From: Micropterix aruncella
Lineage: Eukaryota; Arthropoda; Insecta; Lepidoptera; Micropterigidae
Assembly: GCA_944548615.1 (NCBI GenBank)
Contig: OX155960.1
Coordinates: forward strand, 12,214,365-12,278,364
Length of the DNA stretch: 64,000 nucleotides
Direction: 5' to 3'
This document shows positions 1 to 12,300 of the stretch, piece by piece (position 1 is the stretch's first letter; every line of letters begins with the position of its first letter). Below the pieces are notes generated by a model. The model searched no databases. It was not told where the DNA came from and saw nothing but the letters and a program-made list of their open reading frames with translations. The position numbers and the translations under genes were made by a program.

Positions 1-668
1 AAATGTTATAAATGAGATAAAACCGGATTTACCATGTGAACTTTGTAGCACCCAACGTTTCGGCGATGTTGCAACTGCCGTTGTCAGGGATAGGCCGTTA
101 ATCAGAACTACTGTTGGAATTACTAAGGATCCTAGAGTGTACTTAGGAAGAGTAGGTACTGGATTTTTTCATCCAAGTCTAGAGTTCCTTTTAATTTCTT
201 GACTAGAATATCCTAAAATTCTTGGACTCTTTGTGCAAAGAGGATAGATGAATGATATCATAGATCATTGGCTGTCCTTAGCTCAATAGGCGTCTAGGAA
301 GTGATTATATATAGAGTATTCAAATTGTTTCAAAACACTCAGAGCGAAAATGAGAATAGCAAAGAGTATAATTTGAATACCTATATCCTATCCTACACAT
401 ATCCCATCCCTCTCCTTTCCTATCCTTGCAATAAATAATTCGATTGTAATTTAATTTAGTGCAATGCAACTTTTGATTTAACGTATAAGAAAATAATGTA
501 GGAAACAATTAATCGGCCAGCGAAACACTATATTAGAATAATTAGTAATAATTAATAAAGCGCTGTATGTTTCCCGAAAATAAAAAAAAAATCAAAAAAA
601 ATAATTGCGTAAAGTTGGTTTTTCACTAACTGCTCGAGGTTATAAATATATTAATTTGAATATTGCAG
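1..668. other. TBC gene intron (5' edge) with PLE relic
   Basis: Intron upstream of the first visible TBC exon; it ends in the acceptor TTGCAG at 663-668. Apart from a Penelope-like end at about 20-125 it is AT-rich, with no coding signal that I could recognise. Confidence 0.6.
20..125 (-). repeat. Penelope-like element 3'-end relic
   Basis: This stretch matches the outer end of the Penelope dimer at 41.2-43.5 kb (AACGTTTCGGCGATGTTGCA here, GACGTTTCGGTGACGTTGCA there), with the same spacing to a GTGAA.TTTGTAG block. Read on the minus strand it contains CTGACAA, a short GGC/GCC stem and GAAAC, resembling a degenerate hammerhead core. No coding part remains. Confidence 0.65.
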
Positions 669-3600
669 GAAAAACAGCCGCCAGGTGCAAGAGTTATGGT
701 GGAGCGGAGTGCCTCCCGCGGTGCGAGGAAAGGTGTGGCGGCTGGCGGTGGCAAACCGCCTGAACGTCTCCACCCAACTGTACGAGGCCTGTCTCAGGGA
801 GGCCAAGAGGCGACTGGAAGACGCCCGCCTCAGGAGGATCAATATGAAGCTCAACTTCCACGACGTGGCCAAATCGGACAATGCGTTGGATTGCATCGAG
901 CAACAAGACCAAATAAAGGAATCGTTCAAGAGGCTGTCGGAGCGCGACGAGCAGCCGCTGCACCGCAATTTCAGCGAGCAGAATTTCAAATCCTCCGACG
1001 AGGATCGAGCCGCATCGGCCTACGCCTCCAGATCCAATCCTGATTTGTGCGATTTGAGCCGCGAATGTAGCATGGAGCTCATCGAGCTGGACATAGCGAG
1101 GACTTTTCCAAATTTATGCATTTTCCAACCGGGCGGTCCCTACTTTGACGTTTTGCACGAAGTCTTATCTGCGTACGTGTGCTACAAACCCGACATTGGA
1201 TACGTTCAGGTAATAAAATAAAGCTTTATTTAAAAATTTCTTATTTCGTCGTACTGATTCACCCACTACAAGGATGTCACTAATTTAAAACTCAGCCTGT
1301 ATGTCATCTAACTAAATAAATATTTTGAATAGGCAACAACAAAATAGACTTATTGGCAATTAAACTAGCTGAGCTATTGTTGTTTGATTTATCTTTATCG
1401 GCTAAATATGATTGTCGAAGATATGTAGAAATGTCTAAGTCAAACCAAGATCTACTACAGTCATAAGTTAGCATCCTAAAAACGAAATTAGAATTTCAGA
1501 AAGAAATGTAGAGATCTTGAGAAAATCCAGCAGATCATGAACAGCATCGCGCGCAAGATCGCTTCCACCACTAGCGCAAAGTTGCCTGATGAGGACTTTG
1601 TATCAGTCAAGAGACCTCTTTTAAGCTTTTAGACTACAAACCGAGACATGTAATAAATAAATTCTTGAAAAAATGTCATAGAAATTGTAAAACTAACAGC
1701 AATAAAGTCAATACTGCTAATCTAGGACCGGCAGGTGTTCCGTCACCGGTTGATATTTCAGATCGTTTCACTCAAAGAACGAAGTACCTGCTAATTCGAG
1801 CCAAAGAGTTAGCTACTAGAAACCAATATGCATATAATACTTAAGACAGTTCGGGACGTCTATATATTCACAAGATATAAGTCTTTCAACCAATACTTAG
1901 CAAAATGGAAAACGTTTGTTTATCCCCGCAAACTAGCAACTTTTATTACCAATATCATTTTATCTATTTTCTCTTATTTATTATCGACAACCTGACCTTG
2001 TGTATTCCTTCATGTATTATTTACTAGTTTGGCTATTTTAAATTACTATATATCCGTTTTAATGTTATCTTTAATATTTTGTTCACAATAATAAATAATT
2101 TTTCTGGTTGTTTTTTTTTTTACTGATAATATCTACCTATTCTTTTCTTTCATACTACCGTATCGACATTTTAATTTATTTTTTTTATTCTGAGATCCTA
2201 AAAAACAATAATTATTACACTACAGTTATGTCCATGGAAATTAAAAAAAGTTCATATGAAGCTATGCCACCATTCTACAAATTATTGTTTGTTGTGGGGT
2301 ATAAATTACACCTAGAAAATATATTGATAAATATGAAAATGAAAGAAAAACATTTAATATAAACGGTGCTGTAAAAGACATTGGAAAAATAAACAAGTTC
2401 TTTATATAATACTAGCTGCACCCAGCGGTTGCACCCGCGTGATGATGGTAATAATGATGATAGAAAACTATATATCTTTATAAATTAGAGCCTATTTGTT
2501 ATTCTGATGTGTAAGCTATATTATTGTAAAGTTTCATCAAAATCCATTCAGTAGTTTTTGCATGAAAGAGTAACAAACATCCATACATACATACAAACTT
2601 TCGCGTTTATAATATTAGTAGGATTACTAATTCCGATTAAGCAGCCTCATTTTTTAATGACACACTAACCAAAATTGTACAAATTAACGCCCTAGAAGAA
2701 ACAATTTAACACAAAAACAAGCCAATTATACCATGGATTAGGAAGGGATTAATATACTAAATTCATATGAGACATCAAATAGCTTAAAACAAAAAAAATG
2801 TAATTATAAGAAAGATATAAACATTACAAAATATATGCAACGTCATTATGAGAAATTAATAAATTAATAGTTTTAAAAAAAACACTAAAAACACGCTTTT
2901 ATAAATGCACGTAAAAAACAAAAAATTAAACTTAATCATGATCAAAGTTCATTACAAGACCTTTCTAACAAGTCCAAACACGGCTATGATACGATATTCC
3001 ATCATGGAATGCCAGTGCCTATCTTCCGGCTTCATCATCAGACCGTGAAACGTAATCGTGGTCAAAGTTCATTCCAAGACTTTTCTAACAAGTCCAAACA
3101 CAGCTATGATACGATGTTCCATCATGAAGTTCCAGTTCATATCTTCCGACTCCATCATCAGATCAGTTCGACAGTACCATATTATTGTATTGTCATCAGA
3201 ACTACATACAGCTGCCAATTTTCATGACGCTGCGATCCTTGGCAGATGGTTAAATTAGTTACCTTAGATTCCATTACATAGTTAGTTACATACAGGTCGA
3301 CCTAATAAAAGCGTGTTAAAAATAAATACTATCGAAATACAAGATTGATGTTGCTGAAGGAGACCTGAAAAATATTTCGATAATATTTAAAGAGGCGACA
3401 AACTCCTCCAAAATAAAACACACTAATATAGAGAAATTAAAAGGTGACAACAAATTTAATTATGTGTAAAATTAACAAAAAATAGCAAATAGCAACATTG
3501 CTCAATTTGTTAATGTAGGAAAAATGCTAGCTGAAAATATTCATCATATTAACATAAAACCAAATATATTAAGTGAACAACTTTTGTACCAACAAATAAA

Positions 3601-6600
3601 TTTCCAACATTGCACAAAGCAACACCTAACGAAGTATCCACCATTAAAAGCCCTGAATACACAATCCACTCTGGCATTGAATCAACGGTTTACAAATCAG
3701 GAAAAGAGTTCTAGTTAAGCTAATAGCGTATAACATGAGCTGTAGTTTTGATAATGGTATAGGTAATGCTAGCCCTTAGACAAGAATGTCTTAGTTAGGC
3801 AGTATTTCAGCCGTTTTCTCATAGAAAAAGAAAAAGTAATTGCTGTTAGAATTTTATTTCAATGAAATTTAAGCAGGCAATTCGTAAATGTATCGCAAAT
3901 ATTATAAATAAATAAATGAATGTTATAATATTAATGCAGCTAATGATGTTTTGCAGGGTATGTCCTTCATCGCGGCGATTTTAATACTCAACATGGATGC
4001 TGCTGATGCATTTGGCTGCTTTGCCAATTTGCTTAATGGTCCAATTTTGAGGGCCGCCTTTACGAGAGACGAAGCTGCTGTTCAGGTGAGCCTTTCATAC
4101 AGCTGCTGATACTAACTGTCTCTGAAAGCCATATTTTTGTAGCCACAGTTCTCTTCACCCTTTTTCATTGCGCTTTCATTGTTTTTTTTCCAGCAAATTT
4201 GGAATGTGTACAGTGCACTTTTGGTGGACCAATTACCATCCCTGAGCGAGATGTCAAATGAGTTGGTACCCGAATTGTACTTGCTGGAGTGGCTGTACAC
4301 TGCTTTCGCTAAAGCTATGCCTCTGGATGCGGCGTGTCGTGTTTGGGACGTATTCATCCGCGACGGAGACCACTTCCTCTTAAGAACTGCCCTAGGTACG
4401 CAGCTGAAAATTATTATGCTGAAGTACTTTTTTTACATTTTTATACAAAAACAAGAAATTAGATTTTTGATGAAGTTGCTTTATCATACTCATTAGTTTT
4501 TTATTCTAAATAGTACGAAATCATACCTTTTTGACGTCAATAATGCATACAAACATACATAAAAGATATAAAAATTAAATTATTGTGACATTATAACAAA
4601 TTATTGTGACATATAACGTAATATAAATCATCGAGGTAACCATTTTATTTCCAAGGGTCTTTGTCGTCTAGATAATCATTTATTTTATAGTAGCCCTTTG
4701 AGTACAGCTTCTTCTTAATAAATGACTTAAATTGCATCACAGATAAATTTTGCATGTTTTCTGGGATTTTATTGTAGAAGCGTATACATTGCCCTTTGAA
4801 TGATTTTGTGGTTTTGGAGAGTCGACTTTTATGGTCAGTAAGTTTATTGTTATTTCTAGTATTGACACCATGCCTATCAGAGTTTTTTTTAAAAGTTCTT
4901 TATTTTTATGCATTCATAGTCAGTCAATGTATACATCCTACCTTAGGTCCGATAGTTCAAATTTTTTATATGACATTAGTAGGTACTTGTGCCAAAAGAA
5001 TAATATGCCAGACAGTAGCTTCTCATAGAACAAAATTGAAATCAAAGCGAATACGTTACGAGTCATAAGGGCTCGGATATGGTCGCCAGATATCCTGCCA
5101 TTCTGCCCACACAGATATCTAAAAGCTCGAAAATGTCTCCAGCCTTTACCTGCGCGTAATGCTAACCAGAGGCGTTCGTCGGGACGTACCCCTCTGCCCA
5201 CATTCCTCGCACCCTCTTCCTGCAATGCCCTGTAGCTCGAGAGTAAAGCTACTGGGTAGTAGACTGTGCCAAAAGTAAGAGATTTTTGTAACTACAAAAA
5301 CTATGTGCTCAAAAAGCAAAAAGCAACAAAAAAAGTGCACTTTTTTCAGATTCTGCTCAATATGTCCTAAGATATTCTTTGTACATTTTTAAAAATTGAA
5401 TTTTCTCCAATTTAAGCCTAAACTGAGCACTGTTTTGCCCAGAAATTTGCGAGATACACTCTTTGAAAATGCAAATTCAGTCTCTTATTATGCCATAGGT
5501 CTTAACAACATATTAAAAATTAAAACTACATGACCTTTTGCAAGGTCAATACCTTTCTCGCATACAAGTTGACTGGCTTATCAAGATAAGGCACATATAA
5601 GATTGATAACATCCACCAATTAGTGCATTGATTTATTTTGAAAAAAAATTTGTCAGAATACGGTCGGTGTTTTGTAAAATAAGCGAATCAGACATTTTTA
5701 GCAAAATGTTTGTGTAATGGTGATTATGCCATAGTCGTCTGTTATAATAATTATGTTTTCAATATTTGCCCTTATTAAATCGCAAATTTAGGTCATTCTG
5801 TGAAGAGATAATTTTGCCATTTTTAAAAAATGATATTTTAATGCTGTAAATACTATTTTTATTAAAAAAAACAGGTTTTGCTGAAATATTTTGATTTGCC
5901 CTTTTTACGAAACATATTATCGTAATTTATCTCTTGAAAAGCAACAAAATATAATGTAAAAGAAAAGTTGTTAAAAATTTTATTTGTTTTTTTATTTATT
6001 TGGTTTTTTATTATGGTTACACATGAATAAAATAATGACATAAATTGAAATAAAGCGACAAACTGGTTCATCCCAATCCCATGCCACCTGAGGCCAGTCA
6101 CACATCTAAGTGGGCTCAAAGCCTTTACATACATATGCGATTCTCAACATATTTTGTTTTATAAGTTCGGAAGATGGTCCTTATCGTAGAATTAACTGTT
6201 CCATGGGAATCAAATATCCCAAAAGACCACGAGTACAAATTAAATAAATACCATGATCTCGCAAACGTCGTCACCCGGAATGGCTTCACTATTCACCTTC
6301 ACGCGGTGGAAGTAGGCGCTCGTGGCCTGCAGCTAAATCTTTGTTTCACCTTTTTAAAGATCTTGGTCTCTCCAGGAAAATAATCAACTCCTTTCTAGAA
6401 AAAATATCTAAAACCGCGTTTTCCGCATCTCAAATTCTATGGCTTTGAAGGGGGGAGTGAATGGGTGGTAAGGTGAATGCTCACATGTGGCAAGACAGCT
6501 GTCCTAAACCTACCACAGCCGGTCGTTAGTCCGGAATCCACCGTTCACCTCCCAGAAGTGTAATAATTATATATGATGGGCCCGATTTTTGGTCGGTGAA

Positions 6601-6953
6601 TTCCATGGCAGTTCCGTTTGTAATTTTTTTATTTTTTTATTTATAATGCTTTAAAAGGTATGTTTATAAGCAATGATGCGAACCCTGTTTCGGATTATGT
6701 CTGACTTGCATATCTTTTATCTATTCCAGGAATATTACACATGTACCAAGAGGACATAATAAAAATGGACTTCATAACGGCGGCGCAATTCCTCACAAAG
6801 CTGCCCGAGGACATGTGCGTGGACACGCTCTTCAAGAGCATTTCTGCCATCAACATGAACATAGGGAAGAAGAGCTTTGACGAGCTGCTGGCCTCTTGCG
6901 GCCAGAAAGACGAGGCCGTCAAACTCGAGACTGACACCGTCGTAAGATTATGA
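669..6953 (+). CDS. TBC domain Rab-GAP, TBC1D12/TBC1D14-like (3' part)
   Basis: Rab GTPase-activating protein of the TBC1D12/14 group; family members act on Rab GTPases in endosome and autophagosome traffic. Four exons are visible: 669-1209, 3957-4085, 4194-4395 and 6730-6953, with AG/GT borders and phases that keep one frame. The first visible exon opens with a split codon, so 5' exons lie before the window. It carries the TBC start motif ([15 protein letters not shown]). The arginine finger IxxDxxR is present as IELDIAR just before [14 protein letters not shown]. The glutamine finger YVQ ends exon 1 and [11 protein letters not shown] follows in the next exon, so both catalytic fingers are intact. 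[20 protein letters not shown] and [10 protein letters not shown] follow the family order. A charged stretch of about 60 residues between the first motif and the arginine finger looks longer than I recall for the family. The last exon ends at TGA 6951-6953, but a good donor (GTAAGA) lies just before it, so a further exon cannot be excluded. Confidence 0.88.
2410..2625 (+). repeat. short retroelement (RTE/SINE-type 3' end)
   Basis: It begins ACTAGCTGCACCCAGCGGTT and ends CTTTCGCGTTTATAATATTA, with GTAACAAACATCCATACATA before the end. This layout is typical of a very abundant insect short retroelement tail. Related 5' pieces occur at about 26110 and 35160. No coding capacity. Confidence 0.6.
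2890..3317. repeat. MITE-like element, 13-bp inverted ends, tandem core
   Basis: The ends AACACGCTTTTAT (2890-2902) and ATAAAAGCGTGTT (3305-3317) are perfect inverted repeats. The core contains a diverged tandem duplication with a period of 120 bp (2935-3054 and 3055-about 3165), both copies with TCCAAACAC.GCTATGATACG and ATCTTCCG.CT.CATCATCAGA. Non-coding. Confidence 0.6.
4640..5090 (-). repeat. LINE ORF2 C-terminal fragment in TBC intron
   Basis: On the minus strand the sequence translates to a typical end of a LINE reverse-transcriptase [21 protein letters not shown], then [20 protein letters not shown] and LDDKDPWK before a stop. It is 5' truncated, with frame breaks in the distal part. 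It lies in the intron between TBC exons 3 and 4. Confidence 0.6.
5091..6729. other. TBC intron remainder
   Basis: AT-rich intron ending in CTATTCCAG at 6721-6729. A GC-richer block at about 5080-5260 is probably old repeat, but I cannot name it. No exon-like stretch was found. Confidence 0.4.
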
Positions 6954-7626
6954 TATTTGGTAGGAGATGTATATGATTGTTAGTTTTTTTATATTTTTTT
7001 TATATTATAAAATAATCAATTAATATACTAATATTTGAAAATCTGTGATCAACGAGATGACCATTTAAATTTTGTTTTATATTCAAAAATGATAATGCCG
7101 TACCTGTTGTATATTTTTGTTAAATTCTATGATAAAAGAATCTGTTTAAATTTAGATGTTATTAATTATTAATAATTTTGTGACATATCTCTTTATACCT
7201 ATAAATTTTACCTATATTCTCTATTGATCGGCCTCAGACGCTATTTCATTTGTCCGAGATGTACATATTCATAAATTTAGATATTCCGGCCATCGTTTTC
7301 ATTCTTGCCTTATTTTTGCGATAAACGTGGCCAGATTTTACGACTGCTTTTGAATCTCATAATAAATGTAAGTTCATTTTCTAACCAAATAGGAACGTTT
7401 TTAGCATCCTATACCCCCCGACGGGCTGTATGGGTAGGAGTTATTAAGATAGCTTTTAATTTAAAATTAATTTTGTTAAACTGAGAATGCATCTTGTTAA
7501 CTCTACACTTTATTCAAAGTTTATGGAAATGCTACTTGGTCCGAAATAAATAAAGCCAACATAATAACATGTTTTAATTAGACAGTTCTTGAATGATTGA
7601 TGATTTCAGTTTTGATTAATTCAATA
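6954..7626. other. TBC 3' flank
   Basis: AT-rich sequence after the TBC stop codon. AATAAA-type hexamers at about 7360 and 7546 could serve as polyadenylation signals. No gene seen. Confidence 0.35.
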
Positions 7627-7630
7627 GATG

Positions 7631-8298
7631 TGTAACGGACCTTAAGTCCATTACATGCGATCAACAAATGCATCGATTTCCAGTGAAAGCCACAGACACA
7701 ATTCAGCTATTATTTTGACTCGTGCAGCTATGAATCAGCACGATGAAACAATACTTTTACTCGGAATATTGTTTGATTGCATCATTTCACGGCCTATATA
7801 AATCGGCGCAAAAGCAACCAAATTATCATTCCTCAAGTGGTCATGTCTCCAGATAGCGACGGCACACTTCGGTGTCCCGGCTTCTCGGTCACATATCATT
7901 CCCCGAGTGATCACCTTCCCCCAAGGTTGCGACGGCATTCGGCACTCTCAAGAGTTACGTCAACGAATCCGGCTCCTTGGTTTCCTTTCCGCATTCTCCC
8001 TGAGTCTCGAAGCATCAGTCTGTAATCCCACAGACTCGAGCCGTGCCCAGTACAAGATACTAGGAGCACACGCACAATCCTCATCCGTATATCCTCGTAA
8101 CCGCAGTCGCGCATCTATACACTCGCATCAACGTAAACTATTCGGCAAGCGTTATAGCTGGCAATATTCAAACCTTCGATCAATAAATTCCTTTCTACTT
8201 CACATCAAAACCGCCTTTCAATACAGAGATAACTCGTAAGTTGATACCACCACCTCACACCGAACAACCTGGAGTCTTGTGAGGGGTGGTCACTCACA
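7631..8298 (+). mobile_element. solo LTR (Gypsy-like), 668 bp
   Basis: It starts TGTAACGGACC and ends CTCACA, and is flanked by the 4-bp repeat GATG (7627-7630 and 8299-8302). Inside are a TATA box (CCTATATAAAT, about 7792) and an AATAAA at about 8183, in the order expected of an LTR promoter and polyadenylation signal. A second copy, inverted, sits at 62695-63261 with its own 4-bp duplication. No internal domain is attached, so it is a solo LTR left by recombination. This copy is about 100 bp longer, mainly through an internal partial duplication near 7830-7930. Confidence 0.75.
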
Positions 8299-8475
8299 GA
8301 TGTATAATGTAGCTTTAGTAGATTGATGTAAAATTTGGTGCAAATTTGATAACCGAAATGGTGCATTTATGAGCTGACGGTAAAAATGGTGTGATGTGGT
8401 CCGATTAATTGATTGCAAAGATATCGCGAACAGTGTTGCCAGATTAGGCAAAGTTCCATTACAGATAGCGCATAT

Positions 8476-8745
8476 CTAAAATTGCATGCTATCTTTCAGC
8501 TTGATTCTTACCCAAAGATCTTCATCAAGTGTCTTAAATAATTGTATTCGTTCTGATTCTATAGAAGTGTCTCTGTCCAATTTTTGAGTTTGGCATGAAT
8601 CTCGATCTTTTCTGACTACATTAATAATTCTGTTGAATAGCTCGCCATCATTCACGGACTCATTCAAGTAAGATTCAGTGAGTATGATTACGTTGCTATG
8701 GGTATTGTTCAGATTCTGGAGAAATGTACGTGTTTTGAACCGCAA
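8476..8745 (-). pseudogene. LINE endonuclease-domain fragment
   Basis: The minus strand reads LRFKTRTFLQNLNNTHSNVI followed by ILTESYLNESVNDGELFN. The LTES block matches the TE motif of the APE-type endonuclease at the start of LINE ORF2. It is frame-shifted and short, and abuts a reverse-transcriptase fragment on the other strand at about 8745. Confidence 0.5.
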
Positions 8746-9126
8746 TCGTCTAACCGCAAGCCTGACCGCAAGCCTGACCCAGTTCGGTGGGGTTACCGTT
8801 TTAAAACAGACGGCCAATACACCTCGTCGTGCCTCGCTTTTGCCGACGACCTAACTTTTATCACCAGGAGCCCCAAGCAGCTTTCCCTGCTATATCAGAA
8901 AGTGGAGCTGTTCCGCGACTAGTCAGGCTGTATAAAAGTGAAGCCCTCCAAATGTTTTTGCCTTGGACTCGCCCGCATAGACACAAAATTTACATCCTAT
9001 GACCCAAAAAACCACTTCAAATTTCTTGGCAGGAAAATCACCTGCCAGGGAAAAGACCTCTCTGGCGATCATATTATAGAACATTTCAGTAGTTGTCTGG
9101 AAAAGATAGATGCATTGCTAGTTTAA
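8745..9126 (+). pseudogene. LINE reverse-transcriptase fragment
   Basis: The frame contains CLAFADDLTFITRSPKQL, the F/YxDD box of reverse transcriptase, then FRD, an in-frame TAG at about 8920, and SGCIKVKPSKCFCLGLA with FKFLGRKITCQGKDL. It is truncated at both ends and does not encode a working enzyme. The A-rich tail ATAATAATAATAAA at 9127 suggests a 3' junction. Confidence 0.55.
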
Positions 9127-9379
9127 TAATAATAATAAACTCTTTATTTGCACTTAACCCTTGGAGTAAATGGGTATTTTCATGGATGCATCTGTCTCTT
9201 TTGCAGGATTTTCGGCGACATCGACCTTAAAATACTATAACTACGAAAGTACTACACCAATCATAAAAAGAACAACTGCACAATGATTGCATTGAAATTT
9301 CGAATATAGAATATTGAAATATCATTTTGTAAAACAATTAGATAATTATGAATAAATATGAGAACGTCAAAGAAGTGAA

Positions 9380-9470
9380 AAAAACGCGCGACCAGATTTG
9401 GTCGACTCGTACTCAACGGATAATTGTTTCGCGACCAGATTTGGTTGACTCATACTCAACGGGTTAATAA
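9380..9470. repeat. short tandem duplication
   Basis: Two near-identical copies of CGCGACCAGATTTGGT(C/T)GACTC followed by .TACTCAACGG, separated by about 10 bp. Non-coding. Confidence 0.6.
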
Positions 9471-9475
9471 GTATA

Positions 9476-11000
9476 CAAAAAAGGCGAGCTTATTGCCACA
9501 TGGCAATGTCTTACAGCTAACCTAAACATAGTGGTACATTGTGAAAATAAAGATTATTACATAACATACAGACAAGTGGAAGAATTTAAGACTAATAATG
9601 CCCGAGGAGAGGAAATTGGGAGAGGAACAGGAGAGAAAGGGAAGAACTGGTTACTTCTTAGAAAGGTAGTAATCCTTAAGGTGAGTCTTAAACGATGGTA
9701 AAGAAGGCGAGTTTCGTATATTTGCTGGGAGATCGTTCCAGAGTCTTGCACCAGAAAGAGTAGGAATAGAAATCACTATTGTGACTCGGAATTTTTAATA
9801 AACTGTCAGAGGCTGACCGGAGTACGAGACCGTGGGAACTTAGTGGTTCAAAAGCTCCTGGAGATAGGATGGTGTTAATTGGGTGAGTACACGATATAGG
9901 AGAGCCAGTATATGAACATTTCTTCTTTGGCGTATTGATAATTTCTGGCCCTCTTAAGGCTTGGATCTATGAGGATCTCCAAGGCTTCTTTCTGATTGTG
10001 TTAAGACGTTATTGGGAGATTTGAGAGACTATTTAATAAACAGAGACTTTGATGAGTGCAGCTCTGTCGCACTTTCCTAAGAGGACATTGATTTATGTGT
10101 AAGTCAGATTTATTCCTGTTATTATGATGATGATCACTATTCGCCCGTGCGTCTGATATATGTTATCGAAAGTAGCAATGGTGAGATAGACAGAGAAAAT
10201 TGTCATAATTCCTGATTCTGTAAACAGAGACTTATACAGTAGACATATACTATGCAGTGTTCTTTTCTAAAGAAGAGTAACTGTTTGAATTTGCCATCAT
10301 TCCCCAACGCAGATCATACGTGATCTGGGTATTGGGTATTCACAAAGTAAACGAAATTAGCAGCATTAAAACCACATATATTTCTATTTTTTAAATTGTG
10401 AGTGGAGAGCTTTTTGGTGAGTTCATTTATGTAAGAAAACCATTGCCATTTTTGGTCCATTTTCGATCCCAGGAATTACGTGGACATAACATTTTCTAGT
10501 TCGTTTCCAAAGTAAACGTTGATGTCATTAGTCAGTTGGCGGTCAGAAAAAGCACATTGCTCGATTATTTAGAGCCACGCAGTTAGTTTATCTACAGTTT
10601 CATTTAGTTTGGGTGTGTAAGCTCTTCTGTATTCTTGTCGCTGAATAGAAGGGATGTTTAATCGGCGAATAGAATGACTTCACCATCGGCCGCTGACGGA
10701 TACAAGAAACAGGAAAGGTGCGAGTGTGGATCCTTGAGGAATGCCTTTAGAGACATTTTGGAATGACTTGCAATCTCCGACTTAAGTAAATTTAAGTACA
10801 TCTCTGCAAGTTACACTATATAAGCTTCAGGTCCAAATCCGTAGTGGTACAGTTTCTGATACAGTATTGAATGTTTCAAAAAATCTAAAGGTTCCTATGA
10901 CAGTTACTGAGATTGACCCAACCAAATTTTTTTGTATCTTTTTATTCAATCAAGAATGATGGTATCATGGTTTCTTTCTTTATCTCGCTATAGGCAATAA
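9476..11000 (-). mobile_element. degraded Jockey-like LINE
   Basis: On the minus strand a reverse-transcriptase B motif is readable at about 10740 (GIPQGSTLAPFLFLV). It is followed by remnants of the palm and a long diverged tail. The 9590-9960 part is clearly related to 57840-58340. The 3' part (GGCGAGCTTATTGCCAC on the plus strand) recurs inverted at about 57680. Many stops; no intact frame. Confidence 0.5.
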
Positions 11001-11525
11001 CCGTTGTTTGGATATCTTTAATCATTTCGTCGCCCAGTCTTTTGCATTGTGTCCGGGATGACGGTATTACGGGAATTAAGCTATCCAGAGCGGCGAGTTG
11101 CCATTAAAAAAAAAGTCAATTAATTGTTAAGGATTGTCTGTAGAAGAAGCCAATTTACATTCCTTCTGGGCTTTGTTGAAACCAATAAGGCTTTTAGCCG
11201 TCACTTAGACCCAGAACAAAACGGAACATAAGATACAAAAAAATAGTGCGGCAAATGGCAGCCTAAAGATGGCCGCCGTTTGCCCGACCGTTGAAGGACG
11301 ACCGAAATGGCGACTGTCGAAGATCGGTGGCCATTTTGGTTTCGTGCACAGATTTTCAGTCTCCTGTATCTCGAGATAGCTATGGATAAACGCGCATGCG
11401 CAACTAGACAAGGATAGAGGAGAGCCCCACATGCCCTATCTCTTTCTTTTCGGTGAAAGCATTCTCTTTTTTGTTACCCTATGTTAAAAACCATTGCCTT
11501 CTGAAGGCAATGTAAAAACATATTT
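11001..11525. other. intergenic, no gene seen
   Basis: Mixed sequence with an AAGATGGCCGCC-type block at about 11260-11340. Similar wording recurs at 24290 and 34450, but the surrounding sequence is not clearly the same family. Confidence 0.35.
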
Positions 11526-12300
11526 TGACTTGCAGTGCCATCTATTGATTGCTTAAGTAACAATGATAGCAATGGTGACAGATGAAAAGTTCTGACGCAA
11601 AACGGTAGATAGTGTTGAAAACTGCAAAAAAAAACTACAATGTGTTCTACAACTATTCCATAAAAATCAATTATTTTATCATTACTTGTAGGCATGATAA
11701 ATTGATCGAATAAAAATATGTATTATATTGACTTGCAGTGCCATTTATTGTTTAAAGCTGAAATAACTACGTAAGCAATGCCGACAGTTAAAACGTTCTT
11801 GCGCAAAACGGTTGATCACTGTGGATTTTATCAATAAAATGGAATATATTTACTCATTACTTGTAGGCATGATAAAATGACCGATTAGTTATTATATTGA
11901 CTAGCAATGCCATTTATTGGATAAAGCTTAAATAACTACGGAAGCAATGCCGACAGTTGAAAAGTTCTTGCGCAAAACAGTAGATAGCGTTAACAACTGC
12001 AAAAGAACTTTCACTCAATCACTGTGGAATTTATCCATAACAATCAAATATATTTAATCAATACTTGTAGGCATGATAAAATGATCGATTCAAAACATAT
12101 ACCTATTATATAGACTTACTATGCCATCCATTGGTTAAAGTTTAAATAACCAATTCCTACAGCTGAAAAGTTCTTGCGCAAAACGCTAGATAGCGTTAAA
12201 ACTGCAAAAGAACTTTCATTCCATCACTGCGGATTTTAATCCATAAAAATCAAATATATTTAATCAATACTTGTAGGCATGATAAAATGATAAATTAAAT
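11526..12300. repeat. four-unit tandem repeat (about 170-215 bp units)
   Basis: Four diverged head-to-tail units start at about 11526, 11729, 11898 and 12111. Each opens with (T/A)GACT.(G/A).(A/T)TGCCAT and contains TTCT(T)GCGCAAAACG and ACTTGTAGGCATGATAAA. Unit length varies through a lost middle block in unit 2. It resembles a small satellite or a tandemly amplified element core. Non-coding. Confidence 0.75.

Larger units (their letters stand above)
1210..3956. other. TBC intron: AT-rich with two interspersed repeats
   Basis: Intron between TBC exons 1 and 2 (donor GTAATA, acceptor TTGCAG). A short block at about 1246-1305 (GATTCACCCACT.CAAGGATGT) recurs at about 12815-12870 in the same orientation and marks an interspersed repeat. 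The parts at 1310-2400 and 3330-3956 show nothing I can name. Confidence 0.5.

Noticed and set aside
651..989. Open frames on the minus strand opposite TBC exon 1
   Set aside because: They are antisense shadows of the GC-rich exon; the plus strand carries the TBC motifs and splice sites.
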